NCBI GenBank assembly: GCA_003116995.1
Contig: BDSL01000176.1
Location: forward strand, 51,317 to 115,316
Direction of reading: 5' to 3'
DNA from: Yamagishiella unicocca
Lineage: Eukaryota; Chlorophyta; Chlorophyceae; Chlamydomonadales; Volvocaceae
Length of the DNA stretch: 64,000 nucleotides
Every line of letters begins with the position of its first letter. The stretch's first letter is position 1. Below the pieces are notes generated by a model, which saw nothing but the letters and a program-made list of their open reading frames with translations, was not told the origin of the DNA and made no database searches. Shown piece by piece: positions 49,419-59,618 of this stretch. The translations under genes and the position numbers were made by a program.

Positions 49419-50477
49419 TTAGTTATTAGTGGCCATAGCTTCTAGCAGACACTTGGTATAGAATGCGGCGTGGGTCTTAGAGCAATAGCGCTTTACGAAT
49501 GCGTTGGCGTTACTGATCATGTATTTACACCATGTGGGGTTAGATGCGCATTTATTGTAAGCATCCTCGAGGTTATCAAGTCCAGTAACATTGACGCAGT
49601 GGACACCATCTTGCAGCAGCGGATAATACCACGTGCCATCGCGATGCTTCAGGTTTATCATGAGGCTTTGGCTGTTCATGATCATGGGCACACGAGACCA
49701 GCAGCACGTGTTACCCTGAATGTTGAGGATATACTTCTGCTTGTGATGTTCCTCTAGGGTCACAGGTCTTGGCAAAAGGATTGCCGATAGGCTGTCTCGA
49801 GGGATGACCTCTGCCATATCACTCAAGGACATCTGCGCAATGTTGCTAATGTAGAATTGGTATTTTGGCCGACGAGTCAGAGACCATAGGCATGCCTGGA
49901 TTCGAACATTTTCCGATGGGTCTCGTGAGCCTGTTGTCGTTCCCGCAAACAGCATGACATCTTGCTTTCGGTCAAAGTCGATTGTGTCTCTTACTCCGAG
50001 CATGCCCCCATACCCTGCCATCTGATACGGGTCTGGAAACAGGATGGTGTGGCGGTGATTCATATCCTTGCTGAACGTCAGAACTGAACGGTATTTCGAC
50101 ACATCATGTTCCAACAACGGATCCAGATATGTATATGAGTCATGAAGCTCCATTGGGTAGAGTCCCGAGACGTTGATCTCAGGATCCACGTGTGGGAGGA
50201 CATCGCGCTCGAGGAACGAACACACAAAAGGAGCCCGACCCTCGTTGTCGTGTCCTTTGTAATTCAGCATCTCCGCAATATACGTCTTTGAATTGTCTGT
50301 GGACTTTCGGATACGCAGGCAAGGCACTAGCTGTTGTTTTTGTTCTTGTTTTTGTTCTTGTTTTTGTTCTTGTTCTTCTTGTTGCGCATCTATATCAGTA
50401 TAAGATGATGCTGAAATTGGTCGGAAATTACGCGCTTCTGCATTTGCGAGATACCGGATGACATCGAGGCTGTCCAT
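49419..50477 (-). CDS. GT90/CAP10-like glycosyltransferase
   Basis: 352 residues from ATG 50477. Features of the CAP10/O-glucosyltransferase family: ILFPDPYQMAGYGG, DVMLFAGTTTGSRDPSENVR (donor-site region), and YILNIQGNTCCWSRVPMIMN followed by LINLKHRDGTWYYPLLQDGVHC. Known members put glucose or xylose on proteins or build capsular glycans. There is no signal peptide or membrane segment, so it would act in the cytosol or virus factory. Residues 32-50 are a Gln/Glu repeat (QEEQEQKQEQKQEQKQQ) from slippage. It shares a 43-base promoter region with the divergent gene at 50521. It may glycosylate the giant adhesin, by inference. Confidence 0.75.
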   Translation of the reverse strand: MDSLDVIRYLANAEARNFRPISASSYTDIDAQQEEQEQKQEQKQEQKQQLVPCLRIRKSTDNSKTYIAEMLNYKGHDNEGRAPFVCSFLERDVLPHVDPEINVSGLYPMELHDSYTYLDPLLEHDVSKYRSVLTFSKDMNHRHTILFPDPYQMAGYGGMLGVRDTIDFDRKQDVMLFAGTTTGSRDPSENVRIQACLWSLTRRPKYQFYISNIAQMSLSDMAEVIPRDSLSAILLPRPVTLEEHHKQKYILNIQGNTCCWSRVPMIMNSQSLMINLKHRDGTWYYPLLQDGVHCVNVTGLDNLEDAYNKCASNPTWCKYMISNANAFVKRYCSKTHAAFYTKCLLEAMATNN

Positions 50478-50520
50478 ACTTTTTTTGGGGTTAAGAATAA
50501 GAGTAAACTACGTTATTATT

Positions 50521-51141
50521 ATGTCCTCTCGTATTTCTCCGTCATCCATTTCTGCACCATCCAGTTTGCCCCCGCTTCCTCTAATTTCACCGCGTAATAT
50601 CGACAACCAGAACGGCAAGTTTACTGTAGAGATTTCACGTGACCGTCGTATAGCCACTGTCAGTGGAAAGCTCAGACACACACCCGATGAAAAGATTATA
50701 GCTTACGTGGCAGCCGCACCAGTTGAGTTCAGGTCGAGTGTCATGGGATCAGGTCTTCCTTACACGAGCAAGGAACAGGCATTCTTCAACACTCCAAATC
50801 AGGGCATTGCGCGCTGTGATAATCAGTCATTCCGATTGAGCATCGATGTGCCAGGGTCGTACTATGCTGGGTTGGGTACTGTGCTCATTCCACCCACACT
50901 CTTCCTTACATACATGGTTAAAGGCAATAACATTGTCACGCACATCCCCATCGACGAGCCATTTGCCTTCAGGTTCAACACATACCCTATGCAATACACT
51001 GCAGCCCGCACCTCTCCAGAGTTCTACAAGATTATTCCCGAACCGATGGTTCGCTCACAAGAAGCCATCCTACGGGCATCAGCATACCCATCGGACAATG
51101 TCATGCCAGACAATTTCTGGGGGACCAAACCTCCCGTATAG
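50521..51141 (+). CDS. uncharacterised 206-residue protein, possibly structural
   Basis: ATG 50521 (MSSRISPSSISAPSSLPPLP); the frame opens earlier but this start follows AT-rich promoter DNA. After a Ser/Pro-rich leader it is beta-rich: KFTVEISRDRRIATVSGKLR, SKEQAFFNTPNQGIARCDNQ, PGSYYAGLGTVLIPPTLFLT. I have the impression of a family common in giant viruses but cannot name it. The beta-sandwich look suggests a virion component. It converges on 51153-51614 with an 11-base gap. Confidence 0.7.
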   Translation: MSSRISPSSISAPSSLPPLPLISPRNIDNQNGKFTVEISRDRRIATVSGKLRHTPDEKIIAYVAAAPVEFRSSVMGSGLPYTSKEQAFFNTPNQGIARCDNQSFRLSIDVPGSYYAGLGTVLIPPTLFLTYMVKGNNIVTHIPIDEPFAFRFNTYPMQYTAARTSPEFYKIIPEPMVRSQEAILRASAYPSDNVMPDNFWGTKPPV

Positions 51142-51152
51142 AGGTCAGAGAC

Positions 51153-51614
51153 TCAGTCATCAGGGCTCGATGTCAGAGGCTCAGTCGTCAACACATTGTC
51201 AACAAATAGTTTGTTGTTGCATTCGGTCAGGTAAACATGCATCTCATCGACAAAAGATTCGTCGTGTAACGCATCCAAGAAGACCTTCGTCTCCAGAAAC
51301 TCTGGGATCTCGAACTCCCTGGGGAAAACTTGCCAGTTTGATGTATTGACGTCCTTTTCCTTGCCACCACACATGTGTATCTGGTATGTAGACGACACTT
51401 GCTGGCTGACATACAGCGGTGTCCTAGCGTGTTTATCAAAATCATTGATGGCAATTTCTCGAATTATGCCATTCGTGTTGTTGACGCACTTAATACCCTC
51501 CCTGGTGGAATAATTGCTATAATCTATGTACAATGTTGGTGTGGTGATTACAATTCCATCGTGATACATTGGTGGGAACATGGTCACCACAGGTTGTTGA
51601 CGGGTATTCATCAT
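51153..51614 (-). CDS. uncharacterised 153-residue protein
   Basis: The start is ATG 51614 or the next codon (MMNTRQQPVVTMFPPMYHDG). The frame is open to 51746, but that part is the translation of a simple repeat. It is mixed alpha/beta with an acidic C-terminus (TECNNKLFVDNVLTTEPLTS). No motif is recognised. A TTGTCTGTTG repeat (51616-51652) lies just upstream, in the position such repeats occupy before other minus-strand genes. Confidence 0.65.
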   Translation of the reverse strand: MMNTRQQPVVTMFPPMYHDGIVITTPTLYIDYSNYSTREGIKCVNNTNGIIREIAINDFDKHARTPLYVSQQVSSTYQIHMCGGKEKDVNTSNWQVFPREFEIPEFLETKVFLDALHDESFVDEMHVYLTECNNKLFVDNVLTTEPLTSSPDD

Positions 51615-51725
51615 TGTTGTCTGTTGTCTGTTGTCTGTTGTCTGTTGTTTGTTGTAGACCAAGACCGAAAGACCAAGACCAAAGGACCAAAAAAACGAGG
51701 CACTTAAAGGACTTACATATCCTCT

Positions 51726-51930
51726 ATGATGTGGAGTACGACTCATGGAGTACGACTCATGGAGTACGACTCATGGAGTACGACTCGTGGAGTACGACTC
51801 GTGGAGTACGACTCGTGGAGTACGACTCGTGGAGTACGATTCATGGAGTACGACTCGTGGAGTACGATTCATGGAGTACGATTCATGGAGTACGATTCAT
51901 GGAGTACGACTCGTGGAGTACGATTCATGA
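51726..51930. repeat. 15 bp minisatellite, about 13 copies
   Basis: The unit is TCATGGAGTACGACT with CAT/CGT and GAC/GAT variants. The period is a multiple of three, so every frame stays open and false ORFs arise on both strands. It lies between divergent genes, about 160 bases before the RNR start. Confidence 0.92.
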
Positions 51931-52091
51931 AAATCTCTTTAAAATATAGATTAAATGCTCTGCCCAGTCCTCGTATCATGATGATAAATAAGCAAGGGCG
52001 AAAATGAATAATACTATGGACGCCATGATATCCTCCGCCACTGTCCGAACATAAAGTTTTAACAAGCCGAGACACTTCAAACTGTCGGATA

Positions 52092-54551
52092 ATGTATGTC
52101 ATCAAGCGAGATGGTCGACGCCAAGATGTGCATTTTGACAAAATCACGGCACGCGTCGTGCGGCTGTCATATGGTCTCAACAGCGACTTCTGTGACCCCG
52201 TATTGGTTGCCCAAAAGGTGGCTGCGGGTGTGTATCGTGGTGTGACCACTGCTGAGCTGGATGAGCTGGCTGCAGAAACGGCAGCGTCGCTGGTGACGAT
52301 GCATCCCGACTATGCTACTCTGGCCGCTCGTATCGCAATTTCAAACCTTCACAAGAACACTGCAAAGTCATTTTACAAGACGATTGAGATGATGTACAAA
52401 CACAGAAGTCCCCAGAATGGATGTGCAGCTCCGCTTGTGTCGACAGAGGTTATGGACATTGTGTCCGCCAATGCAGAGCGTCTGGATAACGAGCTCCGCC
52501 ATGACCGTGATTTTGACTACGACTACTTTGGTTTCAAGACGCTTGAGAGGTCATACCTCTCCAAGATTAATGGTAGAATCATAGAGCGCCCGCAACACAT
52601 GTTGTTGCGTGTGTCCATTGGCATCCATGGCGACGATATTGACGCGGCCGTCAAGACATATCACCTGCTGTCGGGACGATGGTTCACTCACGCATCACCC
52701 ACACTCTTCAACGCTGGCACAGAGAAGCCTCAGATGTCGTCCTGCTTCCTCGTCGCGATGAAGAATGACTCTATTGATGGCATCTATGACACGCTCAAGG
52801 AATGTGCAATCATATCGAAGAATGCCGGTGGTATTGGCGTGTCTATGCACGATATTCGAGCGACTGGCAGCTACATCCACGGCACAAATGGCACATCAAA
52901 TGGAATCGTACCGATGTTGCGTGTCTTCAATGACACTGCGCGGTACGTTGACCAGGGCGGTGGTAAACGCAAGGGCGCCTTCGCCATGTATCTGGAGCCC
53001 TGGCACGCTGACATCATGGATTTCCTGGATCTGCGAAAAAATCACGGCAAGGAGGAGACTCGAACGCGCGACTTATTCCTTGCCCTGTGGATAAGCGATC
53101 TTTTCATGCGGCGTGTGGAGGCAGATTCGTCATGGTCTCTTTTCTGCCCCAATGAGGCTCCTGGTCTGTCGGATCTGTATGGAGAAGAGTTTGACACGCT
53201 ATACGAACAATACGAGCGCGAGGGTCGTGCACGAAAGACGATTCGCGCCCAGTCGCTATGGTTTGCCATTGTGGACGCGCAGATCGAGACCGGCACACCC
53301 TACATGCTTTACAAGGATTCATGCAACCGCAAGAGCAACCAAAAGAACCTGGGCACGATCAAGTGCAGCAATCTGTGCACTGAAATCATCCAATGGACCA
53401 GTCCAGAGGAGACCGCTGTGTGCAACTTGGCATCCATCGCGTTGCCAAGGTTCATCAATCATCAGCAACAACACCAGCAACAATCTAATCTGGGTTCATT
53501 GGATGCCGCATCGAGAGTCTTTGATTTCGCCAAATTGGGGGAGGTCGTAGAGGTCGTTGTGGAGAACCTGAACAAGATCATAGACCGCAACTACTACCCC
53601 GTTGAGACGGCGCGCTTATCGAACATGAAACATCGCCCCATTGGTCTGGGTGTTCAAGGTTTAGCAGACGTCTTCATCCTCCTCGGCATGCCCTTTGACA
53701 GCACAGAGGCAGCTGCTCTGAATAGGGACATATTTGAGTGCATCTATTACCACGCACTCAAGGCATCATGTCGCCTTGCACAGCGCGATGGCACGTACGA
53801 ATCCTATCCAGAAAGTCCCACGAGCCAGGGAGTTTTGCAACAGGACATGTGGACCCTGCGCGATCTGATGCCCCGAAGCGTCGAGTTAAATTGGGAGACG
53901 CTCCGCGCTTCTATCGCTCAGCATGGACTCCGCAATTCGCTACTCGTTGCACCCATGCCCACTGCGTCAACATCACAAATCCTTGGCAACAATGAATGTT
54001 TTGAGCCATACACGTCCAACATCTATGTCCGTCGGGTACTCAGTGGCGAGTTCATGATTGTCAACACACATTTGCTCGCTGACCTCGTCCGTCTAAACTT
54101 GTGGAGCCCGGAAGTTAAAAATGAGATCCTCAAGACAAACGGCAGCGTTCAGTCCTTGGATATACCCGACAACCTGAAGGAGATCTACAAGACGGTATGG
54201 GAAATTAAGCAGAGGGTTCTCGTGGACATGGCAGCTGACCGGGGCGCATACATCGACCAGTCACAGTCGCTCAATATCTTCTTATCAGAGCCCACCGCCA
54301 ACAAGCTGACTTCTCTTCACTTCTATGCATGGAGGCAGGGACTGAAGACAGGAATGTACTACCTGCGCACGCGGCCCGCGGTTGATGCAATCAAATTTAC
54401 GGTCAATGTTGATAAAATGGATAAAATAGATTCCACAGGAAGTGTTGCCAAAACTACATCAAATGGAATCGACAGTATAGACCATGCTGTAGCTGCTGTA
54501 TTGAAATGCTCTCGAGACAACAAGGATTCGTGCATGATGTGCGGTTCGTGA
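52092..54551 (+). CDS. ribonucleotide reductase large subunit (class I)
   Basis: 819 residues from ATG 52092. An ATP-cone starts the protein ([20 protein letters not shown]). The active site is complete: Cys218 in SSCFLV, SNLCTEI with Cys429 and Glu431, and Cys444 in VCNLASIAL. The radical-transfer tyrosines are in YYLRTRP, and the C-terminal redox pair is in DSCMMCGS. It reduces NDPs to dNDPs together with a small subunit that is not in this window. A Gln-rich insert (about 456-470) follows the CNLAS region. It is eukaryote/NCLDV-like in length. The 15 bp minisatellite lies upstream. No intron. Confidence 0.97.
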   Translation: MYVIKRDGRRQDVHFDKITARVVRLSYGLNSDFCDPVLVAQKVAAGVYRGVTTAELDELAAETAASLVTMHPDYATLAARIAISNLHKNTAKSFYKTIEMMYKHRSPQNGCAAPLVSTEVMDIVSANAERLDNELRHDRDFDYDYFGFKTLERSYLSKINGRIIERPQHMLLRVSIGIHGDDIDAAVKTYHLLSGRWFTHASPTLFNAGTEKPQMSSCFLVAMKNDSIDGIYDTLKECAIISKNAGGIGVSMHDIRATGSYIHGTNGTSNGIVPMLRVFNDTARYVDQGGGKRKGAFAMYLEPWHADIMDFLDLRKNHGKEETRTRDLFLALWISDLFMRRVEADSSWSLFCPNEAPGLSDLYGEEFDTLYEQYEREGRARKTIRAQSLWFAIVDAQIETGTPYMLYKDSCNRKSNQKNLGTIKCSNLCTEIIQWTSPEETAVCNLASIALPRFINHQQQHQQQSNLGSLDAASRVFDFAKLGEVVEVVVENLNKIIDRNYYPVETARLSNMKHRPIGLGVQGLADVFILLGMPFDSTEAAALNRDIFECIYYHALKASCRLAQRDGTYESYPESPTSQGVLQQDMWTLRDLMPRSVELNWETLRASIAQHGLRNSLLVAPMPTASTSQILGNNECFEPYTSNIYVRRVLSGEFMIVNTHLLADLVRLNLWSPEVKNEILKTNGSVQSLDIPDNLKEIYKTVWEIKQRVLVDMAADRGAYIDQSQSLNIFLSEPTANKLTSLHFYAWRQGLKTGMYYLRTRPAVDAIKFTVNVDKMDKIDSTGSVAKTTSNGIDSIDHAVAAVLKCSRDNKDSCMMCGS

Positions 54552-54725
54552 ACAGTTTATCAGTATGTACACTCAAACATGCAATCGGTTATCGAATTTG
54601 GATATCAAAATTTGGATACCGAATTTCGACTTTGAATTTCGACTTCGAACAGTGAAAAATTGATTAGATTGTACGGCACATTACACGATTACTAAAGCAA
54701 TTGGTCTATTGTCGTAATTTTAAGC

Positions 54726-55502
54726 ATGGCTACTTCTCAGACTAATTCTCAGAGTCCGTCTCATACTACTTCGCAAACTAATTCGCAGACTACTTCGCAG
54801 ACTACTTCGCAGACTACTTCGCAGACTACTTCGCAGATTACTTCTCGGAGTCACTCTAAGAGCACTTCTCAGACTAATTCCCAGACTTCTTATTGTAAGG
54901 GTGTCACGCAGACTGGCCGACGCTGCCAGCGCATAGTGAAGGATCCGAAGGAATACTGTCATCAGCATATTTCGCAAAATATTTCGCAAAAGAATACTGC
55001 AATTGCGATGGAGAACGTCCCTATAGGATCGAAGTCAGCTGACTCTGTGGGGCAGCAGACAGTGAAGACCACGGCTCTGCCTACCATGGTCATGAAGACC
55101 ACGGCTCTGAAGACCACGGCCCTGAAGACTACGGCTCTGCCGACCCTGCCGGCCATGGTCCTAAAGAATACGGCTATGCCGCTGAAGACTACGGCTATGC
55201 CGCTGAAGACTACGGCTATGCCGCTGAAGACTACGGCTATGCAGGACAAAATCCGCAGTGCATCAGCTGCTGTTCTCGAGAATGCGGCTATGTATCGGCA
55301 CATCATCGAGGAAGCTGCAAATCAGAAGCTGGATTTCGATCAGAGCACCATGGCATCTAGGCGGCACATTGTGGCAGCAGCTGCCGTTGAGGAGACAAAG
55401 GGCGAGATTATCGCCGTGCAGCCTAAGGAAATGTCCAATGTGACGCAGTTATGTTTCCTGATCATTGCGTGCTTCGGCATTATGTGCCTGGTAGTCTGGT
55501 AA
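54726..55502 (+). CDS. tail-anchored protein with Cys/His motif and slippage repeats
   Basis: 258 residues from ATG 54726. Order: a TSQ repeat (TTSQTTSQTTSQTTSQ) to residue 55; a small metal-site-like motif CKGVTQTGRRCQ...YCHQH (57-80), a C-x8-C...C-x2-H pattern seen in short viral domains of unknown function; a run of KTTAL/KTTAMPL repeats coded by a 21 bp DNA unit (about 55060-55245); a helical part; and a C-terminal membrane segment (LCFLIIACFGIMCLVVW) ending at the stop. This predicts a tail-anchored protein with the motif in the cytosol. Function unknown. Repeat numbers probably vary between strains. Confidence 0.7.
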   Translation: MATSQTNSQSPSHTTSQTNSQTTSQTTSQTTSQTTSQITSRSHSKSTSQTNSQTSYCKGVTQTGRRCQRIVKDPKEYCHQHISQNISQKNTAIAMENVPIGSKSADSVGQQTVKTTALPTMVMKTTALKTTALKTTALPTLPAMVLKNTAMPLKTTAMPLKTTAMPLKTTAMQDKIRSASAAVLENAAMYRHIIEEAANQKLDFDQSTMASRRHIVAAAAVEETKGEIIAVQPKEMSNVTQLCFLIIACFGIMCLVVW

Positions 55503-55519
55503 TTGCATTATGCTTGAGC

Positions 55520-55580
55520 ACGCATTATGTGCTATACGTGACATTATGTGCTATACGTGACATTATGTGCTATACGTGTG
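55520..55580. repeat. 19 bp tandem repeat (ATTATGTGCTATACGTGAC), three copies
   Basis: Three nearly exact copies after the stop of the tail-anchored protein gene. Confidence 0.85.
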
Positions 55581-55706
55581 CTATACACGAAATACATCAA
55601 GTTGGTAGTGAATTCGACATTCAGATTCCTGGCGAATATTGATTATATGTAAATATTTGATTGTTGTGGTTGATTTCTGTGAACAAGTTCCACTCACAAG
55701 CATACG

Positions 55707-56291
55707 ATGGACTCCAGATCTCAGGATTACTGGTTCTCTCGTCTATCAGCAGTTGTTGAACAACCAATCCTGATATCAGATAAGCCATTCGTTTCAGTAT
55801 TGTCATTTCCATCAATTCAGAAGGGTTGTGAAATCCTTTCCGAGAAAAGCAAGCACCAGGATGTATCAGCACACGTGAAGATATACGACTTGATAATACT
55901 GATGAGCATGAACAACAATTGCGGAGATTCCGTTATCTTATTCCATGGCGGTATCGATATTCGATCCTTAAACGGAGTCAAAGACATCACTCACTTTGCT
56001 ATGGCATTGAAGGCGCACGACATGACTCAACATTATGGGCTCTTCCAGACTCACAACTTCATCGAAATAGAGATTCTTCCTGTACTTCGAATGTACAGAA
56101 CTAGAGACATTGGGCCATGCGATAACCAAGCCATCGTGACTAGGCAAGTGCCCGAGATATCAATACCATCGGATGATCTTGAAGAAGAGTTTGATGATGA
56201 AGGTCTAGAAGAAGATGATGAGGGGATGCCGCATGTGATAGAATTTGTGTTCATGTCATCATGTGATGCAGCATGTTTTGCTATCCCTTGA
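55707..56291 (+). CDS. uncharacterised 194-residue protein with acidic tail region
   Basis: ATG 55707 to TGA. The first 120 residues look like a compact alpha/beta domain (KPFVSVLSFPSIQKGCEILS, SVILFHGGIDIRSLNGVKDI). A strongly acidic stretch follows (DDLEEEFDDEGLEEDDEG, about 157-174), then a short hydrophobic end with two cysteines. No membrane segment or known motif. It converges on the macro-domain gene with a 21-base gap. Confidence 0.65.
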   Translation: MDSRSQDYWFSRLSAVVEQPILISDKPFVSVLSFPSIQKGCEILSEKSKHQDVSAHVKIYDLIILMSMNNNCGDSVILFHGGIDIRSLNGVKDITHFAMALKAHDMTQHYGLFQTHNFIEIEILPVLRMYRTRDIGPCDNQAIVTRQVPEISIPSDDLEEEFDDEGLEEDDEGMPHVIEFVFMSSCDAACFAIP

Positions 56292-56312
56292 TACGTTCGA
56301 TTGTATCGCGTG

Positions 56313-56966
56313 TTATTTTTCATGTATTTCGCGATTATCAAAATTTCGTGGCTGCTCGTCGTCACGAGACGGCGTGATGACAAAAGAGGGGTCGTCAAGT
56401 TTCTCTATTTCAGAGGGAAAATGACCATCATGAAAATCGTTGTATGCTTGGCGTATCTGCTTGGCTGAGATAGTTGGATCCATCTTACCATATCCGCAAC
56501 AGAGCCCGGTTGCTACTAGAAGATTGCAATCTGGGTTCTTTTTGAATGCCATGAGGGCCGCCATCATGGCGTGGTATGCGTTGCGAGTATTTGATACGTT
56601 ATGTGGCAAGAACATGGTTGGTGCAGATACGAGTTGACAGGAATAGCCAATTGGAACTACGACTGCAGATCCAACGGGAAGATAATAGCGACCGAGGGAA
56701 GTCATCTTACCTAATTCTCTTATCTTGTCTTGAACCTTTTCCTGTACCCCTGGGAACATAGTCATGTATGCAGCATCAATACCACCATCCATGAAACCAA
56801 AAGAGTTGGCTGGAGACATAAACATCGTTCCTGGGTGAAATGTTATATCACGGATATTGTTCAAGGAAAACTCCACGTTTGACACAGGACTAAATTCCTT
56901 TTCCAAAGCCTCAATAATTCTCACATTGAGATCAATAAAAAATAATGGGGTGTCGGGCTGCGTCAT
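56313..56966 (-). CDS. macro-domain protein (ADP-ribose binding)
   Basis: 217 residues from ATG 56966. Macro-domain marks: FMSPANSFGFMDGGIDAAYM for the ADP-ribose pocket, YLPVGSAVVVP, and a glycine-rich phosphate loop VATGLCCGYGKMD. The closest pattern is the phage/viral macro subfamily with FGFMDGGID rather than the animal histone type. Such proteins bind or remove ADP-ribose, or process ADP-ribose-1''-phosphate from tRNA splicing. The C-terminal 40 residues are charged and disordered. The start lies in AT-rich promoter DNA. Confidence 0.85.
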   Translation of the reverse strand: MTQPDTPLFFIDLNVRIIEALEKEFSPVSNVEFSLNNIRDITFHPGTMFMSPANSFGFMDGGIDAAYMTMFPGVQEKVQDKIRELGKMTSLGRYYLPVGSAVVVPIGYSCQLVSAPTMFLPHNVSNTRNAYHAMMAALMAFKKNPDCNLLVATGLCCGYGKMDPTISAKQIRQAYNDFHDGHFPSEIEKLDDPSFVITPSRDDEQPRNFDNREIHEK

Positions 56967-57240
56967 CTTTATAGGACATATAATTGTTATTAACTTAAAT
57001 GGGTTGTAGCGTAGAACCCTATAACAGATACTAACTATGTTTAGCGCTGAAAGAGCAATCGTGGGGACGGTGTTGATACATATGACCTTTCGATCGCATC
57101 CCCTGTATGACTTATGACTAGTGACTAGTTACGTGAAAAGGAACGTACGGTATGTATGACTTATAATTACGTACGTGTCAATACATCTAATATGCATGCC
57201 TTTGTTTTGTTGTTTTGTTTACTTTAGTAGTTTCTAGGAG

Positions 57241-57543
57241 TCACGCACAGAAGCCATCATTGTTATTCTTAAATATGCCATCTGACCCCCAGAACAGAAC
57301 AAGTCCATCTCTATCCTTCGCAACAAAATCCTCAGAAACCGTTCTCAATTCTACAAGTCGTCTCACACAACAACCCTCTTCATCTTCTGCCTTTTTGTTA
57401 TAGGGCCCATAACACAACTTCACCTCCTCATATTTGGCTTCTGCATGCTCGAGTATTGAAGTGATTGCATGAATGGCAACGGTTGAACTACCGCCAAAGT
57501 CAAAAGAGATAACCACGTAAATCAATTGTTTGCTTTGTGACAT
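57241..57543 (-). CDS. uncharacterised 100-residue protein
   Basis: ATG 57543 (MSQSKQLIYVVISFDFGGSS). It begins with a hydrophobic beta strand and a Gly-rich turn (FDFGGSSTVAIHAITSILEH), continues with charged helix, and contains paired cysteines (EEGCCVRR) and GLVLFWGSDGIF. The order beta strand, glycine turn, helix is compatible with a nucleotide-binding-like fold, but no motif is decisive. It lies just before the 3' end of the SET gene in the same direction. Confidence 0.6.
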   Translation of the reverse strand: MSQSKQLIYVVISFDFGGSSTVAIHAITSILEHAEAKYEEVKLCYGPYNKKAEDEEGCCVRRLVELRTVSEDFVAKDRDGLVLFWGSDGIFKNNNDGFCA

Positions 57544-57625
57544 ATTTTTCAGACGCTTAATGCACGAATCCGTGTACCCGTTATGTTGCTGTTATGCAAA
57601 GTAAGCTAGCTCGAGCTCGGGCCGT

Positions 57626-59278
57626 TTAGCCCGGCACTTGCTTGTCCAACTTGGCCTGCATGAACGGTGGGAAATGGCCCATGTACCTGTGCAGAGTATA
57701 GGAACACAGTGTTTAGGACTTGTTAGTTAGGACTTGTTAGGACTTGGTCTATTGGGGGGGGCGGCAACAACACACAACCAACAACACCCAGTATCCGCTT
57801 ACCTTTGCTGCAGCGCTAGTATGCGGTAGTCGTGTGGCGTAACCGTGCCCCGGAGTCGATGGAACCGCAGTGGCACTCGAACGTCTCGAGCTCGAGGAGC
57901 TCGGTGTCCTTGTTTGTGTCGTCGATCACGGTGCAGTAGTCAATGCACAGCTCATCACCTGCTTTAATATCCCGCATCGCCACCACGGTGACCGAGTCCT
58001 GCACGGCATGATGCAACAGTTCAAGTTTGTATTTCAAGTTTGTAACACGTTGTAGTTTGCTAGATTCTTAGTCCCAAGTATTGAAGTGAAATGTGAAGAA
58101 CGACTCAGGCCCAGCCTCACCATCATATGGCAGTTTGGGTCGCAGCTGTGGTTGATGTGATCGGGCGTCTCCTATTAGGTGGGCAAAAGATCAAGGGTGC
58201 CTTCAGTCATTCGTTCGGGCCTTCTGATTGTAAAACAAACTTAAGGTTTTGTTAATACGGGCACAGCGCTGCTACTTACTACCCACCGAGCCATCGCGTG
58301 TAGGCACCATCCAGAGCTGCGTTGCCACCTGAACGAAGTGCATGGTCGGCTGCAGCTTCTGTATTTTCAGGAATTGCTCCTTGCCCACCACTTTGCCGCC
58401 AAAGTACAGCAGCACCTCTCCCTTCGGAAAATCTTCCAGGGCAAACAGACCGTTGTTCTCGCTCTCCTCAGCGCTGCCCCCCTCATACGGAAGCTTCTTG
58501 GCGAGATACACGCCCGGGTGGTGCCAGCCCATCTCGATAGCCTTGCGAGCAATGTGTGCGCTGGTGTGCCCTGCATTCTCCTCCATGAATGCCGGATCCC
58601 TGCAGGTCAGCGTTGTGTCTGTATTAACTAAACCTTAAGTTTGTTTTACAAAGTGATTTAAGGGTGTATTATTACGGGCACAACGCTGCTGCAAGTTGGT
58701 TCTGCCACTTATAGGTCTCATGCATACAAGGAAAACAGTGCAAAATATACGCGCACCTGTACCCGTCCATTTTGAGGACACCGCGGCACTGGCTAGCGCC
58801 GCAAAGGCAGCGCATGCCAGCATGTAGCGACGCCTCCGTCTCGGTCAAGGCGTAATCGTAAGTAAGTTCCTCGCCCTCCGAAATGTCCCGTTTAGCGACC
58901 ACTCGTCTGTCACTGTCATACCTGAGAACGAAAAAGAACGAGGACGAGTTTGAATGGGGCATTTCGGAATGATATGAAGCCGCCACCGCCGCACCAGCAG
59001 TTTCCGTCGCAACTGTGATTAAAGTAATATCCATTGTCTTCTTTTGGGTCGAAGACGCTCCTGAAAACGTCGTGCCCCAACGTATAGCAGAAATGTATCA
59101 GCGTGTCTCTGTCGGGACTCGCGAGGAGCTCTGCCCGCCTAAATGTCCGAGAGGGCGGATCCGACGGGTCATCAAACCATATGATGGTCCTCTTTGGAAG
59201 GTCTTTCGTGGCAAACAGCCCAGAAGTTTCTTCGCCATATTTTGGCGCTGGCCGAACCTCGATGTGCTCGGATAACAT
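57626..59278 (-). CDS. double SET-domain protein, 6 exons, frame broken in exon 5
   Basis: Exons: 59278-58995, 58921-58757, 58599-58287, 58171-58121, 57998-57803, 57686-57626, all with GT-AG introns. SET 1: ETSGLFATKDLP, YYFNHSCDGNCW joined to YDSDRRVVAKRDISEGEELT, post-SET CLCGASQCRGVL. SET 2: NNGLFALEDFPKGEVLLYFG, INHSCDPNC joined to DSVTVVAMRDIKAGDELCID, then FECHCGS. SET proteins methylate lysines, usually on histones. Exon 5 is 196 bases; phase with exon 6 (YMGHFPPFMQ) needs 197. The shift falls near 57850, where the expected C-R-G of the post-SET motif is lost, so translation ends at 57818-57816. Thus the second domain lacks its tail unless this is a read error. MITEs sit in introns 2 and 3. 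Confidence 0.82.
58229..58271. mobile_element. hAT-like MITE copy 6 (half element)
   Basis: Only one half remains, TGTAAAACAAACTTAAGG to TACGGGCACAGCGCTG. It lies in intron 3 of the SET gene, 15 bases inside the donor. Confidence 0.8.
58608..58688. mobile_element. hAT-like MITE copy 7 (in SET intron 2, at the splice acceptor)
   Basis: 81 bp, full length. The target duplications CTGCAGGT (58600-58607) and CTGCAAGT (58689-58696) differ at one base. On the gene strand the copy next to the exon reads ACCTGCAG and ends in the acceptor AG, so the target site was the old intron 3' end. Confidence 0.92.
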
Positions 59279-59618
59279 CCTGTGAGAATCACCCAAATGG
59301 TACTACTGGGATTGCTTGTTAATGGCGCTATTATTTAGTATTACGCATGTGTAAAGTGAAAACTGTTTATTACTGTTTTTCTACTGTTTTTTTTGTTTTT
59401 ACTGATTTTTACTGTTTTTACTGTTTGTTGTGTCGCAACTGAGCGGAACTTACAAAAGGACTTTGTCGTACACTGAATTTGTCGTGAAGTTTCTTAAGCT
59501 CGTCCAACCAAAAATCCTAAATGTTGTAGTTACCACTCAGTTCTCAGACGTCTTTTGTTTATAAAATGAATATCAGCTACTTACACCAACATCGCTACTT
59601 CTTGTTTCTCCACTCGCG
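59279..59618. promoter_or_regulatory. shared upstream region of SET gene and gene 59619-60038
   Basis: AT-rich DNA with a TTTTTACTG repeat (59374-59423). The part from 59451, including TTTATAAAATGAATATCAGC (59558-59577), recurs before the decayed repeat gene. No gene is seen. Confidence 0.5.

Noticed and set aside
51569..52007. Tyr/Ser-rich frames over the 15 bp minisatellite
   Set aside because: All frames and both strands stay open because the unit is a multiple of three; no gene is needed.
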